Of a DNA stretch of 64,000 nt, positions 11,903 to 22,002 are shown piece after piece. The stretch is taken from assembly GCA_037127255.1 (NCBI GenBank), contig JBANSL010000004.1, positions 35,428,467 through 35,492,466 on the forward strand, in the 5' to 3' direction. This DNA comes from Persicaria tinctoria. Lineage: Eukaryota > Streptophyta > Magnoliopsida > Caryophyllales > Polygonaceae. The stretch's first letter is position 1. The number at the start of each line of letters is the position of its first letter. Below the pieces are notes generated by a model. The model made no database searches and was not told the DNA's origin. It saw only the letters and a program-made list of their open reading frames with translations. The position numbers and the translations under genes are program-made.

Positions 11903-13148
11903 TGACAGGCCTAAAGTCGTTATGCCAAATCAAAGTAAATTCCTAAGATGCAAACTATAACAAGTATAGTAGGTAAGTTAGGGTCGAACCCACAGGGAAA
12001 CAGAATCAATTGTCAGAGCAAGTATTATTACCCAAAAGAAACCGATTCAAGGGGGTGTTTTGTGTGTAAGCAATGGTGACAGAACAAGTTGCATATAAAG
12101 GTTGTGAATATATGATGGAAATGTATCACACTAGGTAATTATCCGCACAACAATTGAGATGGTTCATCATCGCATTCTATGAATCTCAAGTTCTAATGTC
12201 CAGTAATTGTTCTCAATGCAGATCGTGTAATAGCTTTTAGTCCTACCAGTCCTAAAAGCACTTATCACCAAATTACAAGGGAAAACCTTCACCGAATAAT
12301 AAAGCGATAGCATTCAAACATGAATTATAATGAGATACAAGCGATTCTAACAACCCGTTAAAATAGCCTGTAATCGAATCTCCTTCACAATCTACCACAA
12401 GCAACCCGCGTATGGTGATTGTGTTCGCTACAATGAATCTACAACCCCAGACCTGGAATTGGAAACCCTAGCAATATGACTAGTATCGATAAACCTAGGT
12501 GATCAATCCAGATTAACCAATAATAAGCAATCAAGCAATAAACTCAGGAGATCGAAACAATTAACAAAGGACAAACAAGAGTAGAATACTCACAACCAAA
12601 TCAATTGAAGGCTTCAAAGAACCAAGTGTAACAAAGGAGAGCTAGTTCTCCATAGGGTTTGTGAGATGAAGAAAAGGGAAAATACGTCTTTGGAAAATAA
12701 CCTAATCCTTCAACTCCTGCCTTCTCGGCAAATATAAACTAATAAAATCGGGTTTAACATCCCGTAAAAATATAAAAATATAATATTAAAACTAATAAGA
12801 TAGGGGAAACTCGGATAGAAATCCGTCTCCAGGGGCTGACGTGGGCACGTTGGCGAGCAGCGCGGGCGCGCCAGTCTTCGTCTTGCTACTTCCATTTGAT
12901 GCAACGACGCGGGCACGTCCTCCTAGCAGCGTGGGCGCGCCAGTAGCAGCGCGGCCGCGCCAAGGTCACCAGCTTCCAGCTGCTTCCGAACTTCTTCACT
13001 TCAACTCTTCTGTAACTTGCATGATCCTATGATTTCTTCAACTTCTTCAACAGGTTCTGAATCACCAAGTTCATACGAATATCTCTCACAATGACATGTA
13101 AATGATGACAAAAACTACTAAATGCGCTATAGAATATATCGCATGTCA
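11903..13148 (-). repeat. 3' LTR of H
   Basis: Pairs with 17792-19038; the 1-bp length difference is in an A run. Five copies of a 14-bp palindrome-like motif lie at 12838-12851, 12859-12872, 12906-12919, 12928-12941 and 12948-12961, for example AGCGCGGCCGCGCC. ORFs in this region are motif-driven. Confidence 0.95.
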
Positions 13149-13804
13149 AATTCCCCCATACTTAAACCTTTACTCGTCCCGAGTAAGCATAGAAGCTAGC
13201 CTACTCTCACCATAAATCTCAAAGGTTCGCAGACAGTACAAGGAAAATGAACAGTAAGTACTAGTAGTTTCCACCATCTCAACAATCAGCACAAAAGACA
13301 ATCAAAATAGGAAATGAGCCTTATAATTGTATCTCAACCATCTACACCTTATAACTCCCAGTGGCCTACCCGAAAACCTCCTTATCACTCCACTTCTTAT
13401 GTCGCCTTCGCCAAGAGATCAATCCTAAACACTCAAAGTAAACGCTCATCTTGCCAAGGCGCCCTTTTGGGTTTTTACCAAGCCACTCCTTTTTTTTTTC
13501 AAATATGGTACTCACATAAACATTCTCACTTCCCTCAAGTCTCATATTGTCAAAGCCTAAGGCTCGCCAGACTACCTGCTTTTTGCCTGAGTCGCCCTTT
13601 CGGGTTTTCAACTCATCCCAGGATTTTGATTGCTTTTTTTTTTTTTTTATATATAACAAGTGCAGAATCTGTACACAAATAATGCGGAAATGAAATATGT
13701 ACAAGATATATAAGTCCTTTCCCTCCCCCATACTTGAATGAAGCATTGTCCTCAATGTGAAAGAAGACAGAAATAAGTAGGGAGAAAGGAAACAGAAGGA
13801 CTCA
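13149..13804 (-). other. 3' untranslated tail of H with polypurine tract modules
   Basis: The complement of CCCCCATACTTAAA directly abuts the LTR and is preceded, in element sense, by the hairpin TTACTCG-GGA-CGAGTAA (13170-13186). A second tract, CCCCCATACTTG, lies near 13726 with hairpin CATTG-AGGA-CAATG (13744-13757). A run of T occurs at about 13624-13647. The 122- and 129-aa ORFs here are not credible. Confidence 0.7.
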
Positions 13805-15190
13805 CTAAGGGGGTGGATAGTGGCGAGAGTAATCCTCCCGCATGCGGCGCAGCTCTTCCCTCATCTCTCTGAACTCGCCAAAACCTTCTAGGATGTCGGC
13901 CTGCTTGTGGAGAATCTGGTTCGTCACTGTCGTCAAACTCCCCACGTCTTGGCGCAGAAGGCCAATCTGATCAACCAGGTAGCCCCACTGGTGGGGCTGC
14001 TGATGGGCATCCTGAAAAGCTTGTGGGGGCCAAGGGGCCCACTGATGTGAATCCTGCTGGCTCTGATATGTCGGGTGAGAATCCCACCCGTGAGAAGGGG
14101 TCTGATAAGCAGGCATCTCCTTCTGTGGGTTCTGTGCGAAACCCTGTGTATCTGTCTGAACAAAAGCTTGCGGAGCCCCAGGCGCATCCTCATCCGTGGC
14201 AGCTCCAGCTGTGCCACTACTGCTACCCACCTCAAGGCGACGCCGTCTACCTAGAACTGACGTCGGAAAGTAATCAGCCTCAATATACCAATCAGTCCAA
14301 GTCTCAGACCAAGGAAGGGGCTTAGGGAGCCTGAACTGATGCTCTTTCTTCTTGCCTGTACACCAAATGGCTCCCCCACCCGGTGCAGTATCAAGCATCA
14401 AACACCTCCGCAGATACTCCTCTGTATAGGTCCTTGCTATGATCTGCTCCTCCAGCTCCTGCAAACCATTTTGCCCAACGCCTGCAGCAATGGCTACCCG
14501 AGTAATAAGTCCGCTCTGGACCATTTCTGGTCCAACGGCATTGCGATCCTTTCTGACTTTGTCGAGCTCATCGAAGAAAAGCCTAACCTAGTCAGGCGTA
14601 TAATTGGCAGTAGGCACGGCGCTGTAAGCAAACCTCAGGTGGGTCATGGAAAGCTTTGTATCTGTGATCAGCCCATAATATGTCCCAGAAACGATCTTGC
14701 ACAACATACGGAAGACAGGATGAGTGATCCTGCTGTTGTACTCGTTACTGGTTAAAAAGTCCTCTCCAGACACCGCTCTAAAGAATGCCACTAGGTCTGG
14801 GTCGGTCGCAGCTGTCACCCATCCATCAGTTGGGGCTTTAGTGACCCCCAAAGCTTTTCGCAACCTTGCTGCAGAAGCCCTGTAGGTAGTGCCATTGTAT
14901 CTGAAAGCAACCCCTCTAATTCTGTTTTCTCCAAGGTACAGTTGATAAGTCGCAAGGAACTGCTTGCACAGTTCCGGGTATCCTACAGCTCTCAACTCTA
15001 AAAAGTCACCAATACCAGCGTGAGCTAGACACTTCTGCATACACTCTAGCATCTGAAGTCTCTGAAGTGTCTCTCTATGCAAATACTTTGTGGAACTGAC
15101 ACAGCTAACCTTATTATAAATAGCCCACTCCTCTTCAGACAATTCTAACCCATTATCAGATCGACTCGCCTCTTCCTCCGATGAACTCAT
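13805..15190 (-). pseudogene. H second ORF, ATHILA ORF1-like protein, one in-frame stop
   Basis: From ATG at 15190 the frame stays open to a TAG at 14588-14590 and then continues in the same frame to 13805, about 460 codons in all. The N-terminal two thirds are globular, with MLECMQKCLAHAGIG, a GVAFRYNGTTYRAS segment and RLRKALGV. The middle is Q/P-rich. The C-terminus is a predicted coiled coil (GEFREMREELRRMRED). Its place after protease and its general pattern recall the plant-specific ATHILA ORF1 proteins of unknown role; that match is from memory and unverified. It overlaps gag-pro by 35 bp in another frame, so it may need a spliced or subgenomic RNA. Confidence 0.6.
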
Positions 15191-17687
15191 ACTCGATAGA
15201 TAATAAGACTAAATCGGAATCGAAATAAGGACAGCGGAAGTAACTCACGAAGAACAGCGGAGGCTCGGCGCAGGGGCCAATGCCCAAAAGAGTAGGGGAA
15301 TTTCCTTCTACATCCATCTGGGCTACTAATTCCTGCATGTTAGATGAAATTGAAAAATCTGTATAGGACTCGTCAATATCATTCTCAATAATTGACTGCA
15401 ACGCATCTTCCCTAGAAATATCAAATAGATCTTGAGCTAATGGTTCAATCACATCAATAGAGCACAGAGAATGGTCATCAACAGGATGTTTCATAGCCTT
15501 GTATAAATCGAATTCAACCTTTTCTCCATCAAATTCCATTGTTAGTGTCTCAGAGACACAATCAATTTTTGTCCTGGCTGTTTTAATAAAAGGTCTACCT
15601 AACAGAATAGGCGCATCATGCTTATCATGTTCCATATTCAGGACAAAGAAATCTGCAGGAAAAATCAGTTTATCGACCATGACCAAAACGTCTTCTACTA
15701 CTCCTTTAGGGTATTTGTTAGACCTATCAGCTAGTTGCACAATTACTCCAGTTTCATGCAAAGGTCCTAAATCTATTGGTTTGTAAAGTGAGTAGGGAAG
15801 CACATTTATGGAAGCACCCAAATCAAGCATAGCTCTATCAAATTTGACATCTCCAATGACACAAGGGATAGTAACCATACCTGAATCGGTGCACTTTTTC
15901 GGCATTCTCCTCTGAAACATAGCGGACACTTGCTCACTTACTTTCACTTTCTTTTTTCCTTTCAGCTTCTGATTTCTCTTCACCGTGCGAAGCTCCTTCA
16001 AGAACTTGGCGTACTTGGGCACAGTTTTTATCATTTTCACCAGAGGAATGTTCACCTGACACTTGCTAAATGTCTCGAAAAGCTCTGAATCATCGATTAT
16101 CCTCCTCTCTTTGAGTGCCTCAGGGAACGGATGTTTTGGTTTCTCCGACCCGAGAGGGGGAAAATCCGGTCGGACATATGTATCGACATAGGGCTCGGAT
16201 TCAGGTGAGATCGGACTCGACGTGGGCGCGCCAGTACTCAGCGCGGGCGCGTCAGACTCCGGCGCGGGCGCGTCAGACTCCGGCGCGGGCGCGTCTGTGT
16301 TGGGCGTGGCCACGTCAGTAACCTGCGTGCTTTCCTCCTCATCTTCCTGACGTTTCAGCTCTTTTCCATTCCGAAGAGTTATAGCACTGACGTTTTCCTT
16401 TGGATTGACCACCGTTTGAGATGGTAGACCCCCTGACGTCTTTGCCTCTATTCTCGTGATTGCTTCAGCCATTTGCCCCATTTGTTTCTGTATATCTTTT
16501 ATGCTCGATTCAGTTGTCTGAACATGCGCAGTAAAATGCTGTGTCAGGGTATTGAGCATGGACTCAGTAGAGGGAGCGTTACCCTGCTGCCTCTGATTGT
16601 AGGGAGGTGGCTGTTGCTGATGAGGTTGGTTTGGTGGATCCCTCCATCTGAAATTTGGGTGATCTCGCCACCCTGGGTTGTAGGTGTTTGAGTAGGGGTC
16701 ATGTCTGGGTCTCTGAGGTCCATTTCCACCTATAGCACTTACTTCAGCGGTGTCTTCCTGGAGTGTAGGACACGCATCAGTTGGGTGGAAGTTATCATTG
16801 CAGATTCCACAAGCCTTGATTTGTTGAGGAGTCCCTTGCAGAGTGAGCCTCCTAACCATATCCTTCAATTAAGCAATATCCTTGGCTTGGTTAGAGTCTA
16901 CCGAGTTAACCCCTTTCTTTCTGGTGGATTTCCCGAAATTTCTAGTCCCCTCAGCCATTTCCTGAATCTTCTCCATAGCTCCCTCTGGCGTGGCATTCAG
17001 ATTATTTCCTCCGCAGGCGGCATCAATCATCCTTCTATCAGATTCCAGCAATCCCCCATAGATGTATAGGACTAGGTCCTTCGTGCTGTAGCCATGGAAA
17101 GGGCAATTAGCACAAAGCTTCTTGAACCTTTCATTGTAATCATAGAGGGTTTCATCATCTTCCTGCTCTATATTGTTGATTGCCTTCTTCAAGGTGTTCT
17201 CCTTCTTAGCAGGGAAGAATTTCTCCAGGAAGGCCTTGTGGAGCTTAGGCCAAGTATCGATGCTCCCTATAGGTAGACTGTAGTACCAGTCATCCGCAGC
17301 ATCGACCAGCGTGAACCCAAAAGCTCTCATATTTATCTGTGCTTCGGATATATTGGTTGGTTTCATGCTCATGCACACATTATGAAATTTCCCCATGTGC
17401 TTGATGGGGTCTTCTCCATCCAATCCATGGAATTTGGGCAGTTGATGAATCAGCCCGTACTTTAGCTCAAAATGGTTGTCATCCCCCAGAGCAGGGATTG
17501 TCACAGCAGGTGCCTGCTGTGTGATGTTTGCTGCTGTCAGTTGTCGCAGCGTCTGATTTATATTATCAGCCATTGGATCGGGTTGTTGGGAATGTTGGTG
17601 TTGTTCTCTAAGACGGCGGTGGTATGTCCTGTAAATTTCCCAATCAAAATCAACAAGATGGGGATCAGTAGCACGAGTGCGAACCAT
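15156..17687 (-). pseudogene. gag-pro: H gag-protease, one in-frame stop
   Basis: The start chosen is the Met at 17687 (MVRTRATDPH); the ORF upstream reads into leader sequence. The gag core spans about residues 72-225, with KFHGLDGEDP, WYYSLP and FLEKFFPA, typical of Athila. A TAA at 16869-16871 interrupts the frame. The knuckle CGICNDNFHPTDAC (CX2CX4HX4C) follows, then a P/Q-rich linker. That linker contains seven-residue repeats DAPAPES, DAPAPES, DAPALST, encoded by five GC palindromes exactly 21 bp apart (16219-16316). The protease has LDLGASINVLP and ILLGRPF. The end overlaps the second ORF; GTGAGT near 15247 could be a splice donor. Confidence 0.85.
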
Positions 17688-17769
17688 GCAAGAGGTTCGC
17701 ACCCAAATAGGTAATAAGACAAACAAGAACAAAGATAGGGTCGAACCCACAAACAAGAACAAGATGGGG

Positions 17770-17787
17770 ATCAGTAGCACTGCGCCA
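17770..17787 (-). promoter_or_regulatory. Candidate primer binding site of H
   Basis: In element sense TGGCGCAGTGCTACTGAT follows the LTR after AATT. It starts TGG as expected but is not the tRNA-Asp type used by the other elements, and I do not recognise the tRNA. The same bases (complement of GATCAGTAGCAC) recur at about 17661-17674 inside the first codons of gag, so the leader holds a local duplication. Confidence 0.5.
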
Positions 17788-17791
17788 AATT

Positions 17792-19038
17792 TGACAAGCC
17801 TAAAGTCGTTATGCCAAATCAAAGTAAATTCCTAAGATGCAAACTATAACAAGTATAGTAGGTAAGTTAGGGTCGAACCCACAGGGAAACAGAATCAATT
17901 GTAAGAGCAAGTATTATTACCCAAAAGTAACCGATTCAAGGGGGAGTTTTGTGTGTAAGCAATGGTGACAGAACAAGTTGCAAATAAAGGTTGTGAATAT
18001 ATGATGGAAATGTATCACACCAGGTAATTATCCGCACAACAATTGAGATGGTTCATCATCGCATTCTATGAATCTCAAGTTCTAATGTCCAGTAATTGTT
18101 CTCAATTCAGATCGTGTAATAGCTTTTAGTCCTACCAGTCCTAAAAGCACTTATCACCAAATTACAAGGGAAAACCTTCACCGAATAATAAAGCGATAGC
18201 ATTCAAACATGAATTATAATGAGATACAAGCGATTCTAACAACCCGTTAAAATAGCCTGTAATCGAATCTCCTTCACAATCTACCACAAGCAACCCGCGT
18301 ATGGTGATTGTGTTCGCTACAATGAATCTACAACCCCAGACCTGGAATTGGAAATCCTAGCAATATGACTAGTATCGATAAACCTAGGTGATCAATCCAG
18401 ATTAACCAATAATAAGCAATCAAGCAATAAACTCAGGAGATCGAAACAATTAACAAAGGACACACAAGAGTAGAATACTCACAACCAAATCAATTGAAGG
18501 CTTCAAAGAACCAAGTGTAACAAAGGAGAGCTAGTTCTCCATAGGGTTTGTGAGATGAAGAAAAGGGAAAATACGTCTTTGGAAAATAACCTAATCCTTC
18601 AACTCCTGCCTTCTCGGCAAATATAAACTAATAAAATCGGGTTTAACATCCCGTAAAAAATATAAAAATATAATATTAAAACTAATAAGATAGGGGAAAC
18701 TCGGATAGAAATCCGTCTCCAGGGGCTGACGCGGGCACGTTGGCGAGCAGCGCGGGCGCGCCAGTCTTCGTCTTGCTACTTCCATCTGATGCAACGACGC
18801 GGGCACGTCCTCCTGGCAGCGTGGGCGCGCCAGTAGCAGCGCGGCCGCGCCAAGGTCACCAGCTTCCAGCTGCTTCCGAACTTCTTCACTTCAACTCTTT
18901 TGTAACTTGCATGATCCTATGATTTCTTCAACCTCTTCAACAGGTTCCGAATCACCAAGTTCATACGAATATCTCTCACAATGACATGTAAATGATGACA
19001 AAAACTACTAAATCCGCTATAGAATATATCGCATGTCA
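17792..19038 (-). repeat. 5' LTR of H
   Basis: Near-identical to 11903-13148. The five GC palindromes lie at 18728-18741, 18749-18762, 18796-18809, 18818-18831 and 18838-18851. It abuts the right duplication GTTCT at 19039-19043. Confidence 0.95.
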
Positions 19039-19123
19039 GTTCTGGTCCTGAAGTCGTCGTCGTCGAGGAAGGTGGATCTGGGCTCCTCGTCTGATGGTCG
19101 ATCTCGACAAGGGTGGTTGAGAT

Positions 19124-21919
19124 CTACGACGATCCTGGCTCTGGTGTCGTCAGCGTCGAGGAAGCAAAAGCTGAAGCCGTCGAGTGGTGGTCGACCTCGA
19201 CAAGTCTTGTCGAGATCGACGAGGCCGGTTTGTCTGGTTCGCTGCTCGACGATGCTGGTGCTGGTGGAGTCGCCTTGGTCTGGTCGAGATCGACTAGGGC
19301 TCTACTCGATGTCGAGGAGCCTTGGTCGATCTTGACCCCATACTTAGTTCCTGTCAAGGCATCCGAAAAATAATGAATCCACAACGACATACCTTGGTCC
19401 GTGTCGATTGGATTCTCTGTGTTTTCCTTGAGGATTTCCATGATCTCCTCCACCTGTGCCTCCATGTCCCTCTTTTCTATCTCCTCAGGGGTCATATTTC
19501 TGACCTTGGGTTCCCCGCAGGTGATATAGCCAGCTGAGATAGATTTGACCTCTTCCATTGGACCTGTATGCCTTTCAGTTTTATTAAAGGAATACTCAAT
19601 TACCTCATCGCTGATGTTGAAGGTGAGCACTCCTTTCCTTACGCTTATGTTGGCATCCACCGTCGCCAAGAATGGTCTTCCTAAGATAATTGGACAAGCA
19701 GGATCTTCTTGCATATCAACTATTAAGAAATCAGCAGGGACGAAGAATTTACCTACTTGTACTGGGACATTTTCCACCATGCTTGTGGGGATGACCACCG
19801 TGTTGTTGGCCATGTAAAGTCTAGCATCCACAGGCTCCAAGGCACCTATCTTAATCTTGGACCAAATTGTTAAAGGCATTATACTCACACTAGCTCCAAG
19901 ATCACATAGGGCATTAATTTTGGATGGACCAAATCCAATGGTTATAGCAAACTTACCTGGATTCGGCCTCTTCTCCAATATGTCCAGATGGCTGCACTCC
20001 TCTGTGATTTCAGCCATTGACCGCTTTTTGCTCAGAATCTCCTTTAGGAACTTGACATAAGATGGCATTTCATTGAGAGCTTCTGTGAAGGGGATGGTGA
20101 CGTTGAGCTTCTGAAGCATCTTGATGAAGTGCTGAAACTTTTTCTCCGCCGGGTCCTTTAGAGATTTTGTGGGGAAAGGCAGCTTCTTTTTTTGATTCGG
20201 AGCCAGAACAGACGTCGGAGGTGCTGCAGAGTTCTCTATGTCAACCAGGGGCTCCTCGACGTCGACAAGGCCTTTGTCGACATCGACCAGATTGGGCCCA
20301 GTCGAGTTGTTGTGTGGTGCAGACGAGGATTCTGGATCTTTCTCCTCGAGGTCGACGAAGGTCTTGTCAAGATCGACCACGGCTTTGTCGAGATCGACTT
20401 GTTGTTCCTCGTCGTTCTGCTGCTTTCCGACCTCTGGCTCTTGCAGTTGATGGCCGCTTCTGAGTTTTATAGCAGCGATGTGTCCAGTCATTCCCTTAGG
20501 ATTTGGTTCTGAAGATCCTGGAAGTGTCCCTGACTGTCTAGGGATTCCGGCTGCTAGCTGACCAATCTGTGTATCAACTGATTTCCGCCATATATCAAGT
20601 TCCCCAAGCCTAGAGTTGACACCTTGCATCTCAGTATAGATGGAGTTGAAAGATTGCCTAGTTTCTGAGTGGTTCCTCCGTATTTCCTCTAGGACTGTCT
20701 GTATATCATCCTTCTTTTGATCCCTTTCTGGATGTCCTGGAGCTCTGTAAGGCGGGGGGTTCCTAGGGACACCTTGGTTCCACTGTGGTTGCTGAAACCT
20801 TTGGTACCCCATATAGCGATTTGGACCCCCTGCGTAAGTTGCATCCTCATGGTGCTCCGCCAGCCTGACTTGCTCTGTGTGTGGGCACTCAGGAGTGGTG
20901 TGCCTTTGCGATCCGCATTCTATGCAAGGCTGATTAACAGAGAGATACTTTACTTGCTTGATGAGCTTCTTATTCTGGTCTCTGTAGTGTTGCTCCCTGA
21001 CATCTGGATCAATCTCTTTTGCTGGCTCATAGAGAGGCATAGATGGTGCTGGTCTGGCGTATGAGTTCTGTTCATAGGTTACAGTAGACCCATACTTGTT
21101 GTCGTAGGTAGTGAGCTTCTCTAGCACACCCCATGCGTCACTTGGCGGCATCGTCAGATACTCGTAGCGAGTATAATTGCTGATTCTGTCCTTAGTGACT
21201 TGATCAAGAGAGTTGAAGAAGATCTCCTGAATGATGTAGGGTGGTTGTCCATGAGTAGGGCAGGATCGTAGCAGTTCCTTGTAGCGTTCCCATGCCCTTG
21301 CCAGCGGTTCCCCTTTCTGCTGTTTAAAGGCGGTGATTTTCTGGCGGAGATGTGCTGTTTTGGCAGGTGGGAAGAATTTGTTCAGAAACTCTTGCTCTAC
21401 TTGGGCCCAGGTTGTGAGTGATTTTGCTTTCAGCCCTTCCAGCCATTTCAGTGCAGGCCCAGCGAGAGACCAGCGAAAAGATTTCATCTTGACATATTCC
21501 AGAGTCGTACCTTCTGCAAGAGTACGGCACATATCATGAAAATTAGTAATATTTTCAAGAGAACACTCATTAAATCTGTCGTAAAAGGCATTATGTTTAA
21601 GCTCTATAAGAAACTGAGTGCGAATTTCAAAAGAGTTTTCAGGGATTAGAATCGCCGATTCAGGCACGACGAGAGTTGGGTGCATGTAGTCCTCTGTCGT
21701 GGTTGGATACTGGGCAAGCTCAGCCTGTGCTTGTTCCCTTGCTGCTCTCTCAGCGGTGATAGCAGCATCCTTTGCGGCCAATTCCCTGGTAAGCCTAGCG
21801 ACCAGCTGTTCCTGTGTTTCAGCGGCCGCCATGATCCTTTTGAGTTTGGAGTGAATGTGTAGGTAGTGCTCCGGTTCGTCTAAGCTGTCAAACTCAGGTG
21901 TTTGACCAGAACGACGCAT
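19124..21919 (-). CDS. gag-pro: B gag-protease polyprotein, open frame of 931 codons
   Basis: This is the best preserved protein in the window. It starts at MRRSGQTPEF, the start shared with D and A. A charged coiled-coil-like region spans about residues 25-70 and the gag core about 95-250 (FRWSLAGPALKWLEG, LNKFFPPAKT). The CCHC knuckle is C332-C335-H340-C345. A linker with heptads VDLDKAV, VDLDKTF, VDLEEKD (508-530) and VDVDKGL, VDVEEPL (545-560) follows. The retropepsin-like protease has LCDLGASVS, with the active Asp at 673, and ILGRPF at 745-750. The last 70 residues are S/T-rich, again from TCGA motifs. The frame closes at 19124, upstream of H. It should make particles but cannot copy itself. 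Confidence 0.93.
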   Translation of the reverse strand: MRRSGQTPEFDSLDEPEHYLHIHSKLKRIMAAAETQEQLVARLTRELAAKDAAITAERAAREQAQAELAQYPTTTEDYMHPTLVVPESAILIPENSFEIRTQFLIELKHNAFYDRFNECSLENITNFHDMCRTLAEGTTLEYVKMKSFRWSLAGPALKWLEGLKAKSLTTWAQVEQEFLNKFFPPAKTAHLRQKITAFKQQKGEPLARAWERYKELLRSCPTHGQPPYIIQEIFFNSLDQVTKDRISNYTRYEYLTMPPSDAWGVLEKLTTYDNKYGSTVTYEQNSYARPAPSMPLYEPAKEIDPDVREQHYRDQNKKLIKQVKYLSVNQPCIECGSQRHTTPECPHTEQVRLAEHHEDATYAGGPNRYMGYQRFQQPQWNQGVPRNPPPYRAPGHPERDQKKDDIQTVLEEIRRNHSETRQSFNSIYTEMQGVNSRLGELDIWRKSVDTQIGQLAAGIPRQSGTLPGSSEPNPKGMTGHIAAIKLRSGHQLQEPEVGKQQNDEEQQVDLDKAVVDLDKTFVDLEEKDPESSSAPHNNSTGPNLVDVDKGLVDVEEPLVDIENSAAPPTSVLAPNQKKKLPFPTKSLKDPAEKKFQHFIKMLQKLNVTIPFTEALNEMPSYVKFLKEILSKKRSMAEITEECSHLDILEKRPNPGKFAITIGFGPSKINALCDLGASVSIMPLTIWSKIKIGALEPVDARLYMANNTVVIPTSMVENVPVQVGKFFVPADFLIVDMQEDPACPIILGRPFLATVDANISVRKGVLTFNISDEVIEYSFNKTERHTGPMEEVKSISAGYITCGEPKVRNMTPEEIEKRDMEAQVEEIMEILKENTENPIDTDQGMSLWIHYFSDALTGTKYGVKIDQGSSTSSRALVDLDQTKATPPAPASSSSEPDKPASSISTRLVEVDHHSTASAFASSTLTTPEPGSS

Positions 21920-21981
21920 ACACCTGCGAATTCACTCAAGAGAAAAGTGAGAACTGACTACCTAAGGCGCGATTGATTGTC

Positions 21982-21999
21982 TCCCCGGCAACGGCGCCA
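21982..21999 (-). promoter_or_regulatory. Primer binding site of B (tRNA-Asp)
   Basis: Complement of TCCCCGGCAACGGCGCCA, an exact match to the tRNA-Asp 3' end complement, three bases from the 5' LTR. Confidence 0.95.
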
Positions 22000-22002
22000 A
22001 TT

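Larger units (their letters stand above)
11903..19038 (-). mobile_element. Element H: distinct Athila-lineage non-autonomous retrotransposon
   Basis: H is 7136 bp with LTRs of 1246 and 1247 bp that differ by few changes, bounded by TGACA...TGTCA and a perfect GTTCT duplication. It is the innermost and probably youngest insertion. It encodes gag-protease (17687-15156) and a second ORF (15190-13805), with no reverse transcriptase, RNase H or integrase. Both ORFs carry one in-frame stop. Its LTR and gag linker share a GC-rich palindrome instead of TCGA-NN-TCGA. Confidence 0.92.

Noticed and set aside
13314..13755. 122- and 129-aa ORFs in the tail of H
   Set aside because: They lie over the polypurine tract and a T run; untranslated tail is the better explanation.
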